Below are positions 35,167-48,700 of a DNA stretch of 64,000 bases, piece by piece. The stretch lies in the NCBI RefSeq assembly GCF_020536995.1, contig NC_068357.1, forward strand, positions 70,828,468-70,892,467. Direction: 5' to 3'. The DNA is from Dreissena polymorpha (taxonomy: Eukaryota; Mollusca; Bivalvia; Myida; Dreissenidae). The notes under the pieces are model-generated. The model did not search any database and was not told where the DNA came from. It saw only the letters and a program-made list of their open reading frames with translations. The position numbers were made by a program, and so were the translations under genes. Position 1 is the first letter of the stretch, and every line of letters starts with the position of its first letter.

Positions 35167-36779
35167 ACGCTAGATCAGCAAACTTTACAAATAAAGCACT
35201 TATGATAACAAGTTGTTTACTTGACAGATGTATAATTACAGGTGGGGCATATGCATTGAGGAATACACAGGATCTGTGAAGTATTGTAATATAGTGCCAG
35301 TTTTGTATTGTGCTCATTGTCTCAGATGATCTGGTCTTTATTGGATGCATCATTTAACATTGGGTAGGGAATGATGCTTTATCAAGTGCCATACACAAGT
35401 GGTGTATTCATGAGCAACTTGCTTTGTGAATGATTTTACGTTAATGTTGTCATTTATAATTACAAGGATGACGTTTTTACGTGCAGTTCCCAAAAACATC
35501 TTTTTCCTGATGCCATGATCTTGCACAAGATTATGTTATTATTGTTCTGTATTAAAATGCATGCGTAAAACTAACTTGGTGCTATAAATATACCCCAGCA
35601 ATAAATTTCAGGGGGATTATACTAGACTTCCCCTGAACATCCATCTGTCATCTGTCACAAACTTGTCAAATGAAGTTCTCCTACACTTTAATATAACTTG
35701 AAACATGCATGTACTGATCCTTATGTGTATTACATTGTGAATATGCCATTTATATTAGTATCTGTTAAAAGTGCTGAAGTTGTTGTCTTTTGTAGCTCAA
35801 CTTAGCACAACAGGACTATGGTGATCTTTTGCATGTAGCATCGTTTTGTGATGGTCCTTTGCCAATTTTGCTTAAATTATGCCAAAACTGGCCTCGTCTT
35901 GGAATCACCTGTTTACATAGACTTGCATGGAGAAGCATTAAAAAATCTTATCTCAAAGTGCAAGGCCTAAGGCTTGCATATTTGATTTGTTGCATCTTAA
36001 TAATTTGTGTGTAGCATTCTCTAAAGGTCCTCTTTCAAGTTTGTTCAATTTCTGCTTTTCAATTCAAAACTGGCCCCCCCTCTATGTTCACCAGTTTTAC
36101 ATAGACTTATATAAGAAAAACATCTTGTCTTAAAGGGGCAGGGCAGTGGCATTCATATATTTTTCATAAAGCATATTCCAGAGATTATATAATTTAACAA
36201 AAAGTTCCCCTGGGGTGAAAAGTGGCTTAGCCCCAGGGGTCATATATTTGGAATATCTAAAAAAAATCTAATTTTGGAAATAAATTGATCCAATTTAAAA
36301 GGATGGGAGAGTCCACTAGGCATAAATGGGTTAAAACTAACGCTCAATGATGCATGTGTCCATTTTTGCCCATCTGTTGTCAGGTTCTGTTTTGACAGCT
36401 TAAACTCCATTGCCATCAAATGGCTTTCCCATTTGATTTTTGCATACATGATTTCATATGCTTATTCATATCCAGCAAAATTTATTTTGAGAGGGCAATA
36501 CTATTATAGTCATATTGTTGTTGTTATGTCTGCATACATTGTTAAGATACAAAAAAATGTATAGTGACACAAACTACTGTAAAACCCTGCTATGAAGACT
36601 ACTCAAGGGACTTTATGGGAATGCATAGCGGGTGGTCTTTAATTCAAGATTGACAACTTGACAAACCATCAGCTTATTACATGTGCAATTATGTTAATAA
36701 GTCCACATTTAGGGAATGTATTGTTACAAATAAAAAATATAAAGGAATCCCAGTTGTTGTTTATTTAGTCATTTAATAC
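35167..36779. other. B3GAT 3' region and unassigned intergenic sequence
   Basis: Contains the probable B3GAT 3' UTR (AATAAA at 35190 and 35600, ATTAAA at 35551). No further exon is recognised. Phrases at 36060-36250 and 36590-36660 look like old repeat fragments. Confidence 0.4.
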
Positions 36780-36930
36780 TCGGTCACAAATATTAAAAAT
36801 GATACATAGTAAGCTATCATGATATTGCAAAAGTTATGACAAAGATTAAAGTTTTGGGACACATACAATGACAGACAGACAGACAGGCCATAAATAATAT
36901 ACCCCCGATCATTCGATCCGGGGGCATAAA
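36780..36930 (+). repeat. Tail fragment of a C-type tandem-core element
   Basis: It has GATATTGCAAAAGTTATGA, then a GACAGACAGAC run, AATATACCCCCGATCATTCG and the closing ATCCGGGGGCATAAAAA. The same tail ends the 49441-49727 copy. Confidence 0.7.
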
Positions 36931-37341
36931 AAGAAGTATTGATGGGTAAAGATGGATGAACAGGACACAAATAATTGTAAAATAACAATGTGTAGGGTTA
37001 TTGTTTTTATGGATTGTAATTCTACTCATTGAAATCTGCAAGTTTTGTGTTGAAATCTTATATAATTCTTTAAATACAACAAAGGGCAATAACTTTTTAT
37101 TTAAGTGTAAGGACGTTGTGGTTTTATGCTGTTTGCGCATAGTCATTTTCACTTTGATTAGTAATGGGAAAGGGTTAAGCACTTTTTCATTGCGTCTTTC
37201 AGTTCTCTTACTGAAGCATTTAATCACTGAATTGGGTCCGGATCTGTTACACATTCTACATAAATGATCTGCACTTAGCGCTTGATCACATCAGTCAATC
37301 TTAGCTCCAACAGATCAGATTTTGAATAATTCTCTAGTGAA

Positions 37342-37455
37342 ATGGCTGCAGTCGTGAGGTTTGTGTTGGCTCAACTGATGCATGACAGTCCATACCAGCT
37401 GGATGAGATGGAGAATGTCACATTTGTGTCTTTAATGAATGGATCCAATCGTTGA
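37342..37455 (+). CDS. Unrecognised 37-codon frame
   Basis: An ATG-to-TGA frame starts MAAVVRFVLAQLMHDSPY and continues with QLDEMENVTFVSLMNGSNR. Composition looks more protein-like and less repetitive than the surroundings. I do not recognise it. It has no splice sites I can assign and may be chance. Confidence 0.15.
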   Translation: MAAVVRFVLAQLMHDSPYQLDEMENVTFVSLMNGSNR

Positions 37456-37539
37456 ACAAAGCGCTACTCATCAAAGCTTGCAACACTCCTCAAATTGTTG
37501 CAAGTAGTCAAGATATAAAGCGGATATTAAAACGAAATA

Positions 37540-38795
37540 AACAAGAGGGCCTGAAAGGCCCAAGGTATCCCCCGCAACATATGCTTTGTTTGAGGATGGG
37601 TGCAAATTGGACGGATGAACATAATGATAGATGGACGAACGGAGGACAATAACACAAAACTAAGACAAAGGAAGGTTCTTAAGCCTTCACAAAAACGCGC
37701 TTCCAAGATATGGCTCCGGACACAAAAATGCCTCAAGTAAAAAGCATTTTTTCAAGATACAAAGGGCCATAACTCTGTTTTTAACAGATGGTGTACAATG
37801 CCATTTGGTGTGCATCATCCTCTTATGCATTTATATACTCATACCAAGTTTAAATGAAATCCGCCAAAGCACTTCCAAGATATGGCTCCGGACACAAAAG
37901 TGCCTATGTAAAAAGCATTTTTTCAAGATACAAAGGGCCATAAGTCTGTTTTTAACAGATGGTGTACAATGCCATTTGGCGTGCATCACCCCTTATGCAT
38001 ATATATACTCATACCAAGTTTCAATGAAATCCGCCAAAGCACTTCCAAGATATCGGCTCCGGACACTAAAAAGCATTTTTTCAAGATACAAAGGGCCATA
38101 AGTCTGTTTTTAACAGATGGTGTACAATGCCATTTGGCGTGCATCATCCTCTTATGCATATATATACTCATACCAAGTTTAAATGAAATCCACCAAAGAA
38201 CTTCCAAGATATGGCTCCGGACACAAAAGTGCCGGACGGACGGACAGCCGGCCGGACGGACAACGCCAAAACAATATCCCTCCGCCTCTGGCGGGGGATA
38301 TTATCCCTCAGCCTCTGGCGCGGGATATATACTCATACCAAGTTTCAATGAAATCCGCCAAAGCACTTCCAAGATATGGCTCCGGACACAAAAGTGCCTA
38401 TAGTAAAAAGCATTTTTTCAAGATACAAAGGGCCATAACTCTGTTTTTAACAGATTGTATACAATGTCATTTGGGGTGCATTATCCTCTTATGCATATAT
38501 ATACTCATACCAAGTTTCAATAAAATCCGCCAAAGCACTTCCAAGATATGGCTCCGGACACAAAAGTGCCTATAGTAAAAAGCATTTTTCAAGATACAAA
38601 GGGCCATAACTCTGTTTTTAACAGATGGTGTACAATGCCATTTGGCGTGCATCATCCTCTTATGCATATATATACTCATACCAAGTTTCAATGAAATCCG
38701 CAAAAGCACTTCCAAGATATGGCTCCGGACACATAAGTGCCGGACGGACGGACAACGCCAAAAACAATATCCCTCCGCCTCTGGCGGGGGATAAA
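37540..38795 (+). repeat. Tandem-core element, family A, copy A2
   Basis: It opens AACAAGAGGGCCTGAAAGGC, with the AAGGTATCCCCCGC head and a first GGACGGA/GGACGAACGG run. About five monomers of 158-170 bp follow (CCATTTGGCGTGCATCATCC, then CCAAGTTTCAATGAAATCC, CAAGATATGGCTCCGGACAC, AGCATTTTTTCAAGATACAA). One internal unit already ends in ACGGACGGACAAC plus the palindrome CCTCCGCCTCTGGCGGGGGA (38280-38305), as does the true end at 38795. So a whole tail is embedded mid-array. Confidence 0.85.
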
Positions 38796-39275
38796 ACTAA
38801 TCACTTTCTTACTGATATGGCTGGAAGGTGAGTGGCATTTAAAAATTATATAAAGGGTATAATACGGCAAAAAATACCTGTTTTCGCACAGAGGATACCA
38901 TCTTAATCATTGTGCGATTCCCCACCCCCCCCCCCCCCCCCATGGGACTAGCACACAGCGTTACAGTCAATTTCTCCTTGGATCGCTTTTCTCCTTTACA
39001 CTCCATTACATGGAATGGCTTTATAAAAGAGACAAGTTGACCAAATGCCACACTCACTATAAACTTATACATGTCTGGCATTTTTGTGAACCAATTGTCA
39101 ACACATTTTATTAAGCAATACAGTTTCTTCAACACAAACATACTCTAGGTTGATGTAACGCTGTCTGAAGCGCTGTAACCAATAGTAAAAAGTCTTTAAT
39201 TCTACACTACAGATGAAATCTTTAGCTCAGTGCTCTTTCTTGCATCATGTGGCCTGAGAAATATTGCATATTATA
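38796..39275. other. Unassigned sequence with a poly-C tract
   Basis: A C-rich run of about 20 bases lies near 38923-38941. Nothing else is recognised. Confidence 0.5.
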
Positions 39276-39681
39276 TATATGAGCCATGCCCTGAAAAGGG
39301 GTTTAATGCATGAGGCACTTTCCACCTAAACTGGAATTTTGCTAACAAGAGACTTTCTGTAAACAAATAGTACCTTTAAAGCGGACAGTGTTGTTTCCTG
39401 ATTAGCCTGTGCAGACCCATATATATATGAGTCGTGTTCTGAGAAAACTGGGCTTAATGCATGTGCGTAAAGTGTCATCCCAGATTAGCCTGTGCAGTCC
39501 ACACAGGCTAATCAGGGACGACACTTTCCGCTTTAATGGTATATTCTGTTTAAATAAACTCTCTTCTTAGCAAAAATCTAGTTTAGGCGGAAAGTGTAGT
39601 CCGGCAGTCCGCACAGGCTAATCAGGGATGACACTTTACGCACGTGCATTATGCCCAGTTTTCTCAGAACACGACACATAT
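39276..39681. mobile_element. Hairpin MITEs (family M), copies M2 (partial) and M3
   Basis: M2 (39276-39420) is a rearranged partial copy starting ATGAGCCATGCCCTGAAAAG. M3 (39422-39681) is complete, with GTCGTGTTCTGAGAAAAC at the left and GTTTTCTCAGAACACGAC at the right as perfect inverse ends. Two internal blocks around AGCCTGTGCAGTCCACACAG and GACGACACTTTCCGC are also present. Confidence 0.85.
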
Positions 39682-40730
39682 GATGAATATCCACTGTATA
39701 TGTGAACATGCAGTCAAATCGTATTATGTTTTATTAACCAAACCATGTCTTTTCAAAATATATTTATTGTAACAATACATTCTTAATTAATTACTTTATA
39801 CAACAAAACATATTGGGTTCTAGATTTTATATGTACAAATATAAAAATGAAATTTTCTATACATTATTTCATTTGCTCACAATATAAGATATCAATATGA
39901 GTAGATGAAGAAGTATTTAAAACTCATAAATAATGTTTCATATATTAAAAAAACTCAACCAATATCCTACACGAAAAAATATCAAAATTTGACTAAATGT
40001 ATTTGAATTATTCAATGAACACATGGTGTTTATAAAACAATGTCTATGTACACAAATGCTTAAAGCTTTCATGTTGCAAAATTGTTTCCTATATTTTTAT
40101 GAATAGATAAACATTGTTGATGAAATGTATAACAATAAACATACTAAACTCGTGTAAGATGTATATAACCCTTACAAAAAATGTGAAACATTTTCTTTGT
40201 TTTGCTTAATCTCTGATAGTTTATATATTAATCATAACTTTGTTTGACAATACCAACTGTTTCACTTTAATACTTTAAGCACAATAATACTTAATTATAG
40301 CTTGTCTTGTGTTAACAAATTCACAATGTAAAATAAGCATTATTCAATTAGCCTTCATGTTCACAAGTGTTTTCATGATACATAAGTATTCCTTAAGATG
40401 AAAAAATTGGTGTCTACTGTATCAAGAATTTTGGTTCCCAATATTGTAAAGTAACAAAGGTTCATGACAACAATTACCTTTATTAATGAATGCTTTCATT
40501 TTAAATGTTTTCTAATGCATGATATTTAAATCGCATAAATTAGGTACACACGCCACTAACACTGGTGACCAAATATACAGTGCTTTTTATAAATACAAAT
40601 CAATACAATTATTGCCTGAAATATAACTTTACGATGTATGAGCTTAATTTTTTTGTAACAAATTACTATTCATCTATATTGAAAAAAATATTAGACAAAA
40701 CTGTAAACAAATACACCCAACATACACATG
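39682..40730. other. Unassigned AT-rich sequence
   Basis: I see no exon, RNA gene or known repeat in this intergenic kilobase. Confidence 0.4.
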
Positions 40731-40732
40731 GG

Positions 40733-40970
40733 CTGTGCTCTGTGAAAAGGGGGTTTAATGCATTTGCGTAAAGTGTCACCCCAATTTAGCCTGTGCAGTC
40801 CGCACATGTTAATCAAGGACAACACTTTCTGCTTTAATGATATTTTTCGTTAAAAGAAAGTCTCTTCTTAGTAAAAATCCAGTTAAGGCGGGAAATGTCG
40901 TCCCTGCACAGGCTAATGTGGGACGACACTTTACGCACATGCATTTAACCCCATTTTCACAGAGTGATGC
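40733..40970. mobile_element. Hairpin MITE (family M), copy M4
   Basis: It begins TGTGCTCTGTGAAAAGGGGG and ends CCCATTTTCACAGAGTGATG followed by CTCATA, with the same internal order as M1 and M6. Confidence 0.8.
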
Positions 40971-41256
40971 TCATATCAAACAAAATAACTTCACTCACAT
41001 GGGACTATACAAACAACACAATGCAAGACACAATTATTCCTGTAGTAAGATAACATCAATCTGAGGAAATAATGCTTAGTCAACATCACCATATTACAAA
41101 AATATGTGTATGTGACATGATATCAGCAGCTTATTACAGTGTTTAACAAGTATTATTTTGAATTGACAATGAATAGTGATTAAAACACCATTCTAAAACA
41201 ATTATAGCATAATCTCGCAATATAATAATGATGATCCATGGGGCTGGAGAGTATTT

Positions 41257-41445
41257 CAGGGTGCAGGATCACATGACTATATGGGGTTCACAAATGGATG
41301 TTAATGGATGAAAACACACCAGTAAGTGGAGCTTTTTTTCCAAATAACATATAAAAACTGTCTGTAATGCACTTAATTGACAGTGTGTTTTCCTTCTGTC
41401 CAGCCCATGTGTAAACCCCGAGAACCCTGTTGATCCTGCACCCTG
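41257..41445. mobile_element. Mini element with CAGGGTGCAGGATCA ends
   Basis: CAGGGTGCAGGATCA and its exact inverse TGATCCTGCACCCTG are 189 bp apart. GGGGTTCACA/TGTAAACCCC extends the match inward. GTATT occurs beside both ends with a 1-nt offset, a possible 5-bp duplication. Confidence 0.7.
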
Positions 41446-41843
41446 GTATTCTTACAAGATAGTAATATGATCTAGAATATACACGTTCCTTATATTTTGT
41501 CTTTAATTCAGCAGTGCTTTCAGATACGTTTTTTTATTACAATCTCTACATATCATCATCACACATATGTTCTGTATAAGATCTAGGAGTCTATGGGAAT
41601 GAAACTAATAAACAACCAATCATAAACAGTACTACAATTTCTTTTTGGCCACTCATGCAGTGAGGCATTATAGGCAACACTAAATTAGTCATACTGCAAC
41701 TTTTGAAAGTGACCACCATGCTAACATTTCCATTTTGAGAGCAATTTAAACAAGTCTTCATGATTTCTTGAGCAGAAACAGATGTTTGATCTAACAAGAA
41801 ACCTTTTTTTCATAGCGCCATATCTGAAACACAAACAAGATTT

Positions 41844-42696
41844 AACAAGATGCGTTTGTGAAACACAATGTCCCCCTATATGACGTTTGACCTTGAAGGA
41901 TGACCTTGACCTTGACCCTTCACCACTCAAAATGTGCAGCTCCATGAGATACACATGCATTTCAAATATAAAATTGCTAGCTTCAATATTGCAGAAGTGA
42001 CATTACATGAGCAATTTTGACCCATATATTTGACCTTGAAGGATGACCTTGACCTTGAGCTTTCACCACTCAAAATGTGCAGCTCCATGAGATACACATG
42101 CATGCCAAATATCAAGTTGCTATCTTCAATATTGCAAAAGTATTTATAAAATACGCGATTTTGGCCACATATATTTGACCTCTGACCTTGAAGGATGACC
42201 TTGACCTTTCACCACTCAAATTGTGCAGCTCCATGAGATACACATGCATGCCAAATATCAAGTTGCTATCTTCAATATTTCAAAAGTATTCATTAAATAA
42301 GCGATTTGGGCCACATATATTTGACCTCTGACCTTGAAGGATGACCTTGATCTTGACCTTTAACCACTCAAAATGTGCAGCTCCATGAGATACACATGCA
42401 TGCCAAATATCAATTTGCTATCTTCAATATTGCAAAAGCATTCATAAAATGAGCGATTTTGGCCACATATATTTGACCTCTGACCTTGAAGGATGACCTT
42501 GACCTCGACCTTTCACAACTCAAAAAGTGCAGCTCCATGAGATACACATGCATGCCATATATCAAGTTGCTATATTCAATATAGCAAATGTTATTGCAAA
42601 ATGTTTAAGTTGGCGCAAACCAACAGACCTACCAACAGACCAACAGACAGGGCAAAAACAATATGTCCCCCACTACTATAGTGGGGGACATAAAAA
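41844..42696 (+). repeat. Tandem-core element, family C, copy C1
   Basis: The head is AACAAGATGCGTTTGTGAAA and ACACAATGTCCCCCTATATG. Five monomers of 142-152 bp follow (TGACCTTGAAGGATGACCTT, CACTCAAAATGTGCAGCTCC, ATGAGATACACATGCATGCC, CAAGTTGCTATCTTCAATAT). The tail has CAACAGACC runs, AATATGTCCCCCACTACTAT and the palindrome partner GTGGGGGACATAAAA. Confidence 0.9.
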
Positions 42697-42790
42697 TTGC
42701 ACATCTAAATATTAAATCTCTATGTACTAATCCATGAGGCCTTCCCACCTTTCCATCCCCACCACACACACAACCCACCTAACACCTTCA

Positions 42791-45700
42791 TCAATGTCTT
42801 CGGTCACGATCACTACCAAACAAGCCTTGAGTTTGATTCTCAAACGGGCTCGTGTCCTTGAAAAGTCTCGTGGGATATGTGGGACCCGACGGGGGACGGT
42901 GCCCGTTCGGCACATGTTGATGGTCGTCTGTCACCTCGGTGGCTGGATCGATCACAGACTGGAGAGGGATCGGGGTGAGCCACTCCTTGGGCAGTGCCCG
43001 CTCTAGGAATGGTATGCAGGAGCTCATGTACGCCAACCGGTTCACCCAGCTTGGTGGCTCCTTTCCACACAGGATCTGAGATTGGAGATTCAAACAAGCT
43101 TTACAAATGAGCCTTGCATTGGGAAAATGGGGCTTAATGCATACCAGATTAGCCTATGCAGTGTAGGCTATCAGTGATTGCACTTTGTGCTTTTATCTTC
43201 CATTTATAGGAAGTTTCGGCTTAGCAAAAATCCAGTTTAGGCTGAAAGTGTTGTCCTTAATTAGCCTCTCCAGACTGCACTAGCTAATCTTGGATGACAT
43301 ATTATGCACATGCATTAAACATAGGCTCAAATGAATTTGCAATAAATAACAAAAACAAGCAAATTTGTTGAATTGATATCCCCCGCCAATATACTTCTGG
43401 ACACAAGATATGGCTCTGGACACACAAAAAAAGCATTTTTTCAAATACAAACGGCCATAACTCCGCTATTATTCAATAGTGTACAATGCCATTTGGCGTG
43501 CATCATCCTCTTATCCATATATACTCATACCAAGTTTTAATGAAATCTGCCAAAGCACATCCAAGATATGGCTCCAGACACAAAAGTGACGGACGAACTG
43601 ACAGCAGGACAACGCCAAAACAATATCCCTCCGCCTCTGGCGGGGGATATATACTCATACCAAGTTTCAATGAAATCCGCCAAAGCACTTCCAAGATATG
43701 GCTCCGGACACAAAAGTGCCTATAGTAAAAAGCATTTTTTCAAGATACATAGGGCCATAACTCTGTTTTTAACAGATGGTGTACAATGCCATTTGGCGTG
43801 CATCATCCTCTTATGCATATATATACTCATACCAAGTTTCAATGAAATCCGCCAAAGCACTTCCAAGATATGGCTCCGGACACAAAAGTGCCTATAGTAA
43901 AAAGCATTTTTTCAAGATACAAAGAGCCATAACTCTGTTTTTAACAGATGGTGTACAATGCCATTTGGCGTGCATCATCATCTTATGCTTATATATACTC
44001 ATACCAAGTTTCAATGAAATCCGCCAAAGCACTTCCAAGATATGGCTCCGGACACAAAAGTGCCAGACGGACAGCCTGACGGACGGACAACGCCAAAACA
44101 ATATCCCTCTGCCTCTGGTGGGGGATAATTATCGTGGGGGGGGGGGGGGCTAATGTGTGTGCCATGATTGTGTAATGTCAGAGATTTAGCACAATAAACT
44201 AATCTATTGACAGATTTCAGGACTAGCAGGAACAATAAATCATAGGCAAGGAAGGAAACCAGGAATGGCACTCTTTTTAATTGGCCTTTGTATGATGTAC
44301 ATGTAACTGAAGAACGTCTGAAATTAAACAGTTTTTATTACAGTGGTTGTGTTAAGTTGCTTATAAAGAACTGTGCTCATGTACCCATCCAGGCTACTAC
44401 AAATCTTTTCCTCGGACAAATTATTTATTTTTTATCAGACCAGACTGCACAATTGCGTAGACTAGGCAGGAGCTACACTGGCCACATAATAGCATAAGAC
44501 TAATTTTGACACAACCTGGCTCATTCAATGGTCTACTAGTCGATAACTGTAAACTATTCTTGGGACATTCTGTTTGATATTATTCGTCATCAACTTACTT
44601 TTGTCAAAGCTGCCGTGAAGTGATTACAGTTCTTGTTCAGAAGATGGTACTGGTCGCCTTTGAATTGCTTCCCCAGCTCCTCAACAATCTTGCTTATGTC
44701 ATTCATGGTGAAATCGGTGGAACCTAGCACAATGGATTCCCTGAAAAATAAGTTGTGTCTGCTTTATAATCTCTTCCCATGCTGAACCTGGTATGAATAT
44801 GAGCCACACTCTGCGAAAAAGGGGTTTAATACATGTGCCTAAAGTGTTGTCCCAGATTAGCCTGTGCAGTCCACACAGGCTTATCAGGGACGACACTGCC
44901 CGCTTTAATATTTTTGTTTCAAGAAAGTTTTTTGTTAGCAAAAATCAAGTTAAGGCGGAAAGTGTTGTCCCTGATTAACCTGGGCGGACTGCACAGGCTA
45001 AACTGGGACCACACTTTAGGCACATGCATTAAACCCATTTTTCACAGAACAGCGCTCATACATGTCACAGATAAATAGAAACTTAAACTTAATGATACAC
45101 ACATATAATATCATGTTCTTCTCAGGAAATCTATCAAGGCATTAAGTCATAATTAACATGTTATAAAGGACTTATTCACAGATTTTGGTATTTAAAAAAA
45201 AACGTCATCAATTTTTTTTACAAACAGACCTATAATGTTTTGAAAAGTCTTAACTTATTATAATAGTAATAAAAAAAGTTGAATATTTTGTTTAGCCATT
45301 CCCCAGATTCAAACCCAGTACCTCTGTTAGAAAAAGTGTGTGTGCGATACCATTGCACCAGTCTTTCAAATTGACAGATAACAGATAATCCACATTATGA
45401 CATATTTAAACTCAACATATTTGCAAAATCGAGGAAAAACAATACAAATGCTTTACTTTTTTACAGAATTTTAAATGATGATTATCTGTTAATGAAACAA
45501 TATTTTGAACATTAAGTCTTAGTCAGGAGTATTATTTCACTTGTTTTAACGTAATGAATACATTCTTTTTTGAATGTATGACAATTATTTTAAACATTTT
45601 CATTTTCCCAAACTGTGAACAAGTCCCAGGGAAATCAGCATGAATCATAAAGATCAGCGATTGCAGTACAAAGAAATTCAAATTATAGAGGTAAAAACTC

Positions 45701-48700
45701 ATCTTTAAGAAATTAAGTTATATACTATCATCTAAACATAAACATACACACAAACAAAAACGATAAGTTTTTCACAGCCCACATTCATGTTTCAATATGT
45801 TGGCTAAGATTACACATAAATATTAAGAGTATTCATTGAAAACTAGCCCCAATTCCCAACTCTTGGTACACACTTGAATTTAAACTGTTCTCCCAGATCC
45901 TCAGCATCCTTTGGTACAATCTCAAACACTCCTGACATCGGTAGTGGATGGCCGCCATACGCATATTCTGCAACCCAAAGAGGCGGTTATATAGCCAGAA
46001 ATATTTACCTTTGCATGTATAATGTAATGAACAATATTGTTCTTTATACATGTACAAATTTCAAATATGCTTTATCATTTTATTGATTTATAATTTTGCC
46101 AAGCTATATAAGTAATGGATTTTTCAATTTTGCTAATTATGTTGCTATTGTACATCTTTTTTAAGTCTTTAATTAAACAAGAGGGCAAAGATGGCCCTAG
46201 TTCGCTCACCTGAGAGGAGTCGGTTCACTCAATCTTTACCAAACGTCAAACCTGACCTAGATATTGTCCAGACAAACATCCTGGTAAAGTTTCATCATTA
46301 TTGAACCAAAACTCTGGCATATGGAGTGTTTTCGTTTTTGTAAGATTTGACCTGGTGACCTATATTTTGAGTTGACCCCCCCCCCCCCTTACCAAACATC
46401 AAACTTTGCTTACAAAAATAAATATTATGCCCAAGATTCATAAAATCTGAAACAAAATTGTGACCTCTAGAGTGTTTACAAGGATTTTGTATAATATAAT
46501 GAAAATTTGGACAATCTAAGGGCAATAATTATGGAATTAATTATGTGATATATATATAAAACCAATCTTTGTATCAAGATTCATGATGATTGGGCAAAAA
46601 ATGTGACTTCTAGAGTGTTTAAAAGCTTTTTTTACTATATAAATATAAGAAAACTGTCCCCCCCGGCAGCCATGTTATTTAACTGACCGGAAACATTTTT
46701 GAACTCAACTCTCATATCAAGGAAACAAATGTTCTGACCAAATTTCATGAAAATTGGGCCATAAAATGTGACTTCTAGAGTGTTCACATGTTTCACTATA
46801 TACATATTGAGAAAAATGCCCCGCCCACTGGCGGCCATGTTTTTTCACCGATCTGGACCATTTTCGAACTCGTCCGAGATATCAATAAAACCAATGTTTT
46901 GAACAATTTTCATGATGATTGGGCAAAAATTATGACTTCTAGAGAGTTTACAAGGTTTCTATAAAGCCAAATTAGGAAAACTGCCCCCCCCCCCGGCAGC
47001 CATGTTATTCAACTGACCAGAACCATTTTCGAACTCAACTCTAATATCAAGGAAACAAATGTTCTGACCAAATTTCATGCAAATTGGACCAAAAATGTGA
47101 CTTCTAGAGTGTTCACATGTTTTCGCTATATACATATAGAGACAAATGCCCCGCCCACTGACGGCCATGTTTTTTCACCGATCTTGACCATTTTCGAACT
47201 CGTCCGAGATATCAATAAAACCAATGTTTTGACCAACTTTCATGATGATTGGGCAAAAATTGTGACTTCTAGAGTGTATACATATAGAGAAAAATGCCCC
47301 GCCCAATGGCGGCCATGTTTTTTCACCGATCTGGACCATTTTCGAACTCGTCCGAGATATCAATAAAACCAATGTTTTGAACAATTTTCATGATGATTGG
47401 GCAAAAATTATGACTTCTAGAGAGTTTACAAGGTTTCTATAAAGCCAAATTAGGAAAACTGCCCCCCCCCCCCCCCCCCCCGCAGCCATGTTTTTTAACT
47501 GACCGGAACCATTTTCGAACTCAACTCTCATATCAAGGAAACAAATATTCTGACCAAATTTCATGCAAATTGGGCCAAAAATGTGACTTCTAGAGTGTTC
47601 ACATGTTTTCACTATATACATATAGAGAAAAATGCCCCGCCAACTGGCGGCCATGTTTTTTCACCGATCTGGACCATTTTCGAACTCGTCCGAGATATCA
47701 ATAAAACCAATGTTTTGACCAACTTTCATGATGATTGGGCAAAAATTGTGACTTCTAGAGTGTTTACAAGGTTTCTCTATAGCCAAATAAGGAAAACTGC
47801 ACCCCCCCCCGGCAGTCATGTTATTCAACGGACCGGAATCATTTTCGAACTCGACCAACATATCAATAAGGCAAACATTTTGACAAAGTTACATGAAGAT
47901 TGGGCATGAAATGTGACTTCTACAGTGTTTTTAAGGTTTTTTCTTTTTTTTTGACCTTGTTACCTAGTTTTCGACCCAGCATGACCCAGTTTCGAACTTG
48001 ATCGAGATATCACTGGCACAAATCTTCTGACCAAGTTTCATGAAGATCCGACATGAAATGTGGCCTCTATAGTGTTTACAAACCAAATGTGGACGACGGA
48101 CGGACGGAAGAAGGACAAAGACCTGTCACAAATGCTTACCTGAGCAATCAGGTGAGCTACAAAAATACATTTTGATGCTGAAAATGTACTTTGTAACGAT
48201 TTACTGAATTTGAATTGCTAGTTTGGTTTGCTTTTAGTTTGACTTTTTGTAAAAACCACTTTGGGTCATTAAAAGCTTTTTCTTTTTCTTTAGATTTATT
48301 GAGTGAACTTTTTTGACCCCACGTGACCCAGTTTGGAATAGGACCAAAATATCATTCAGACACGTGCTCTGTTTAAGCTTAAAGAAGATAAATTGTGTCT
48401 TGTTCTGAGAAAACTGGGCTTAATTCATGTGTGTTAAGTGTCGTCCCAGATTAGCCTGTGCAGTTCGCACAGGCTAATCAGGGACGACACTTTCCGCTTT
48501 TATGGTATTTTTAGTTTGAAGGAAGTCCCTTCTTACTGAAAATCAAGTTTAAGCGGAAATTGTCGTCCCTGATTAGCCTATGCGGACTGCACAGGCTAAT
48601 CTGGGATGGCACTATACGCATATGCATTATGCCCAGTTTTGTCAGAACAAGACACAATTTGGCATCTAGAGTGTTCACAAGCTTATTCTTTAATTTGATC

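Noticed and set aside
38920-38941. Poly-C tract as a regulatory G-quadruplex
   Set aside because: A simple homopolymer run with no conserved context; its length may also be unreliable in the assembly.
42727-43097. Other frames overlapping the last DESI2 exon
   Set aside because: Only the minus-strand frame giving [20 protein letters not shown] fits the gene and the splice phase.
37969-44153. Many 60-145-codon frames containing [18 protein letters not shown] and similar
   Set aside because: They are the same repeat monomer translated; the recurring peptides follow family A copies, not a gene.
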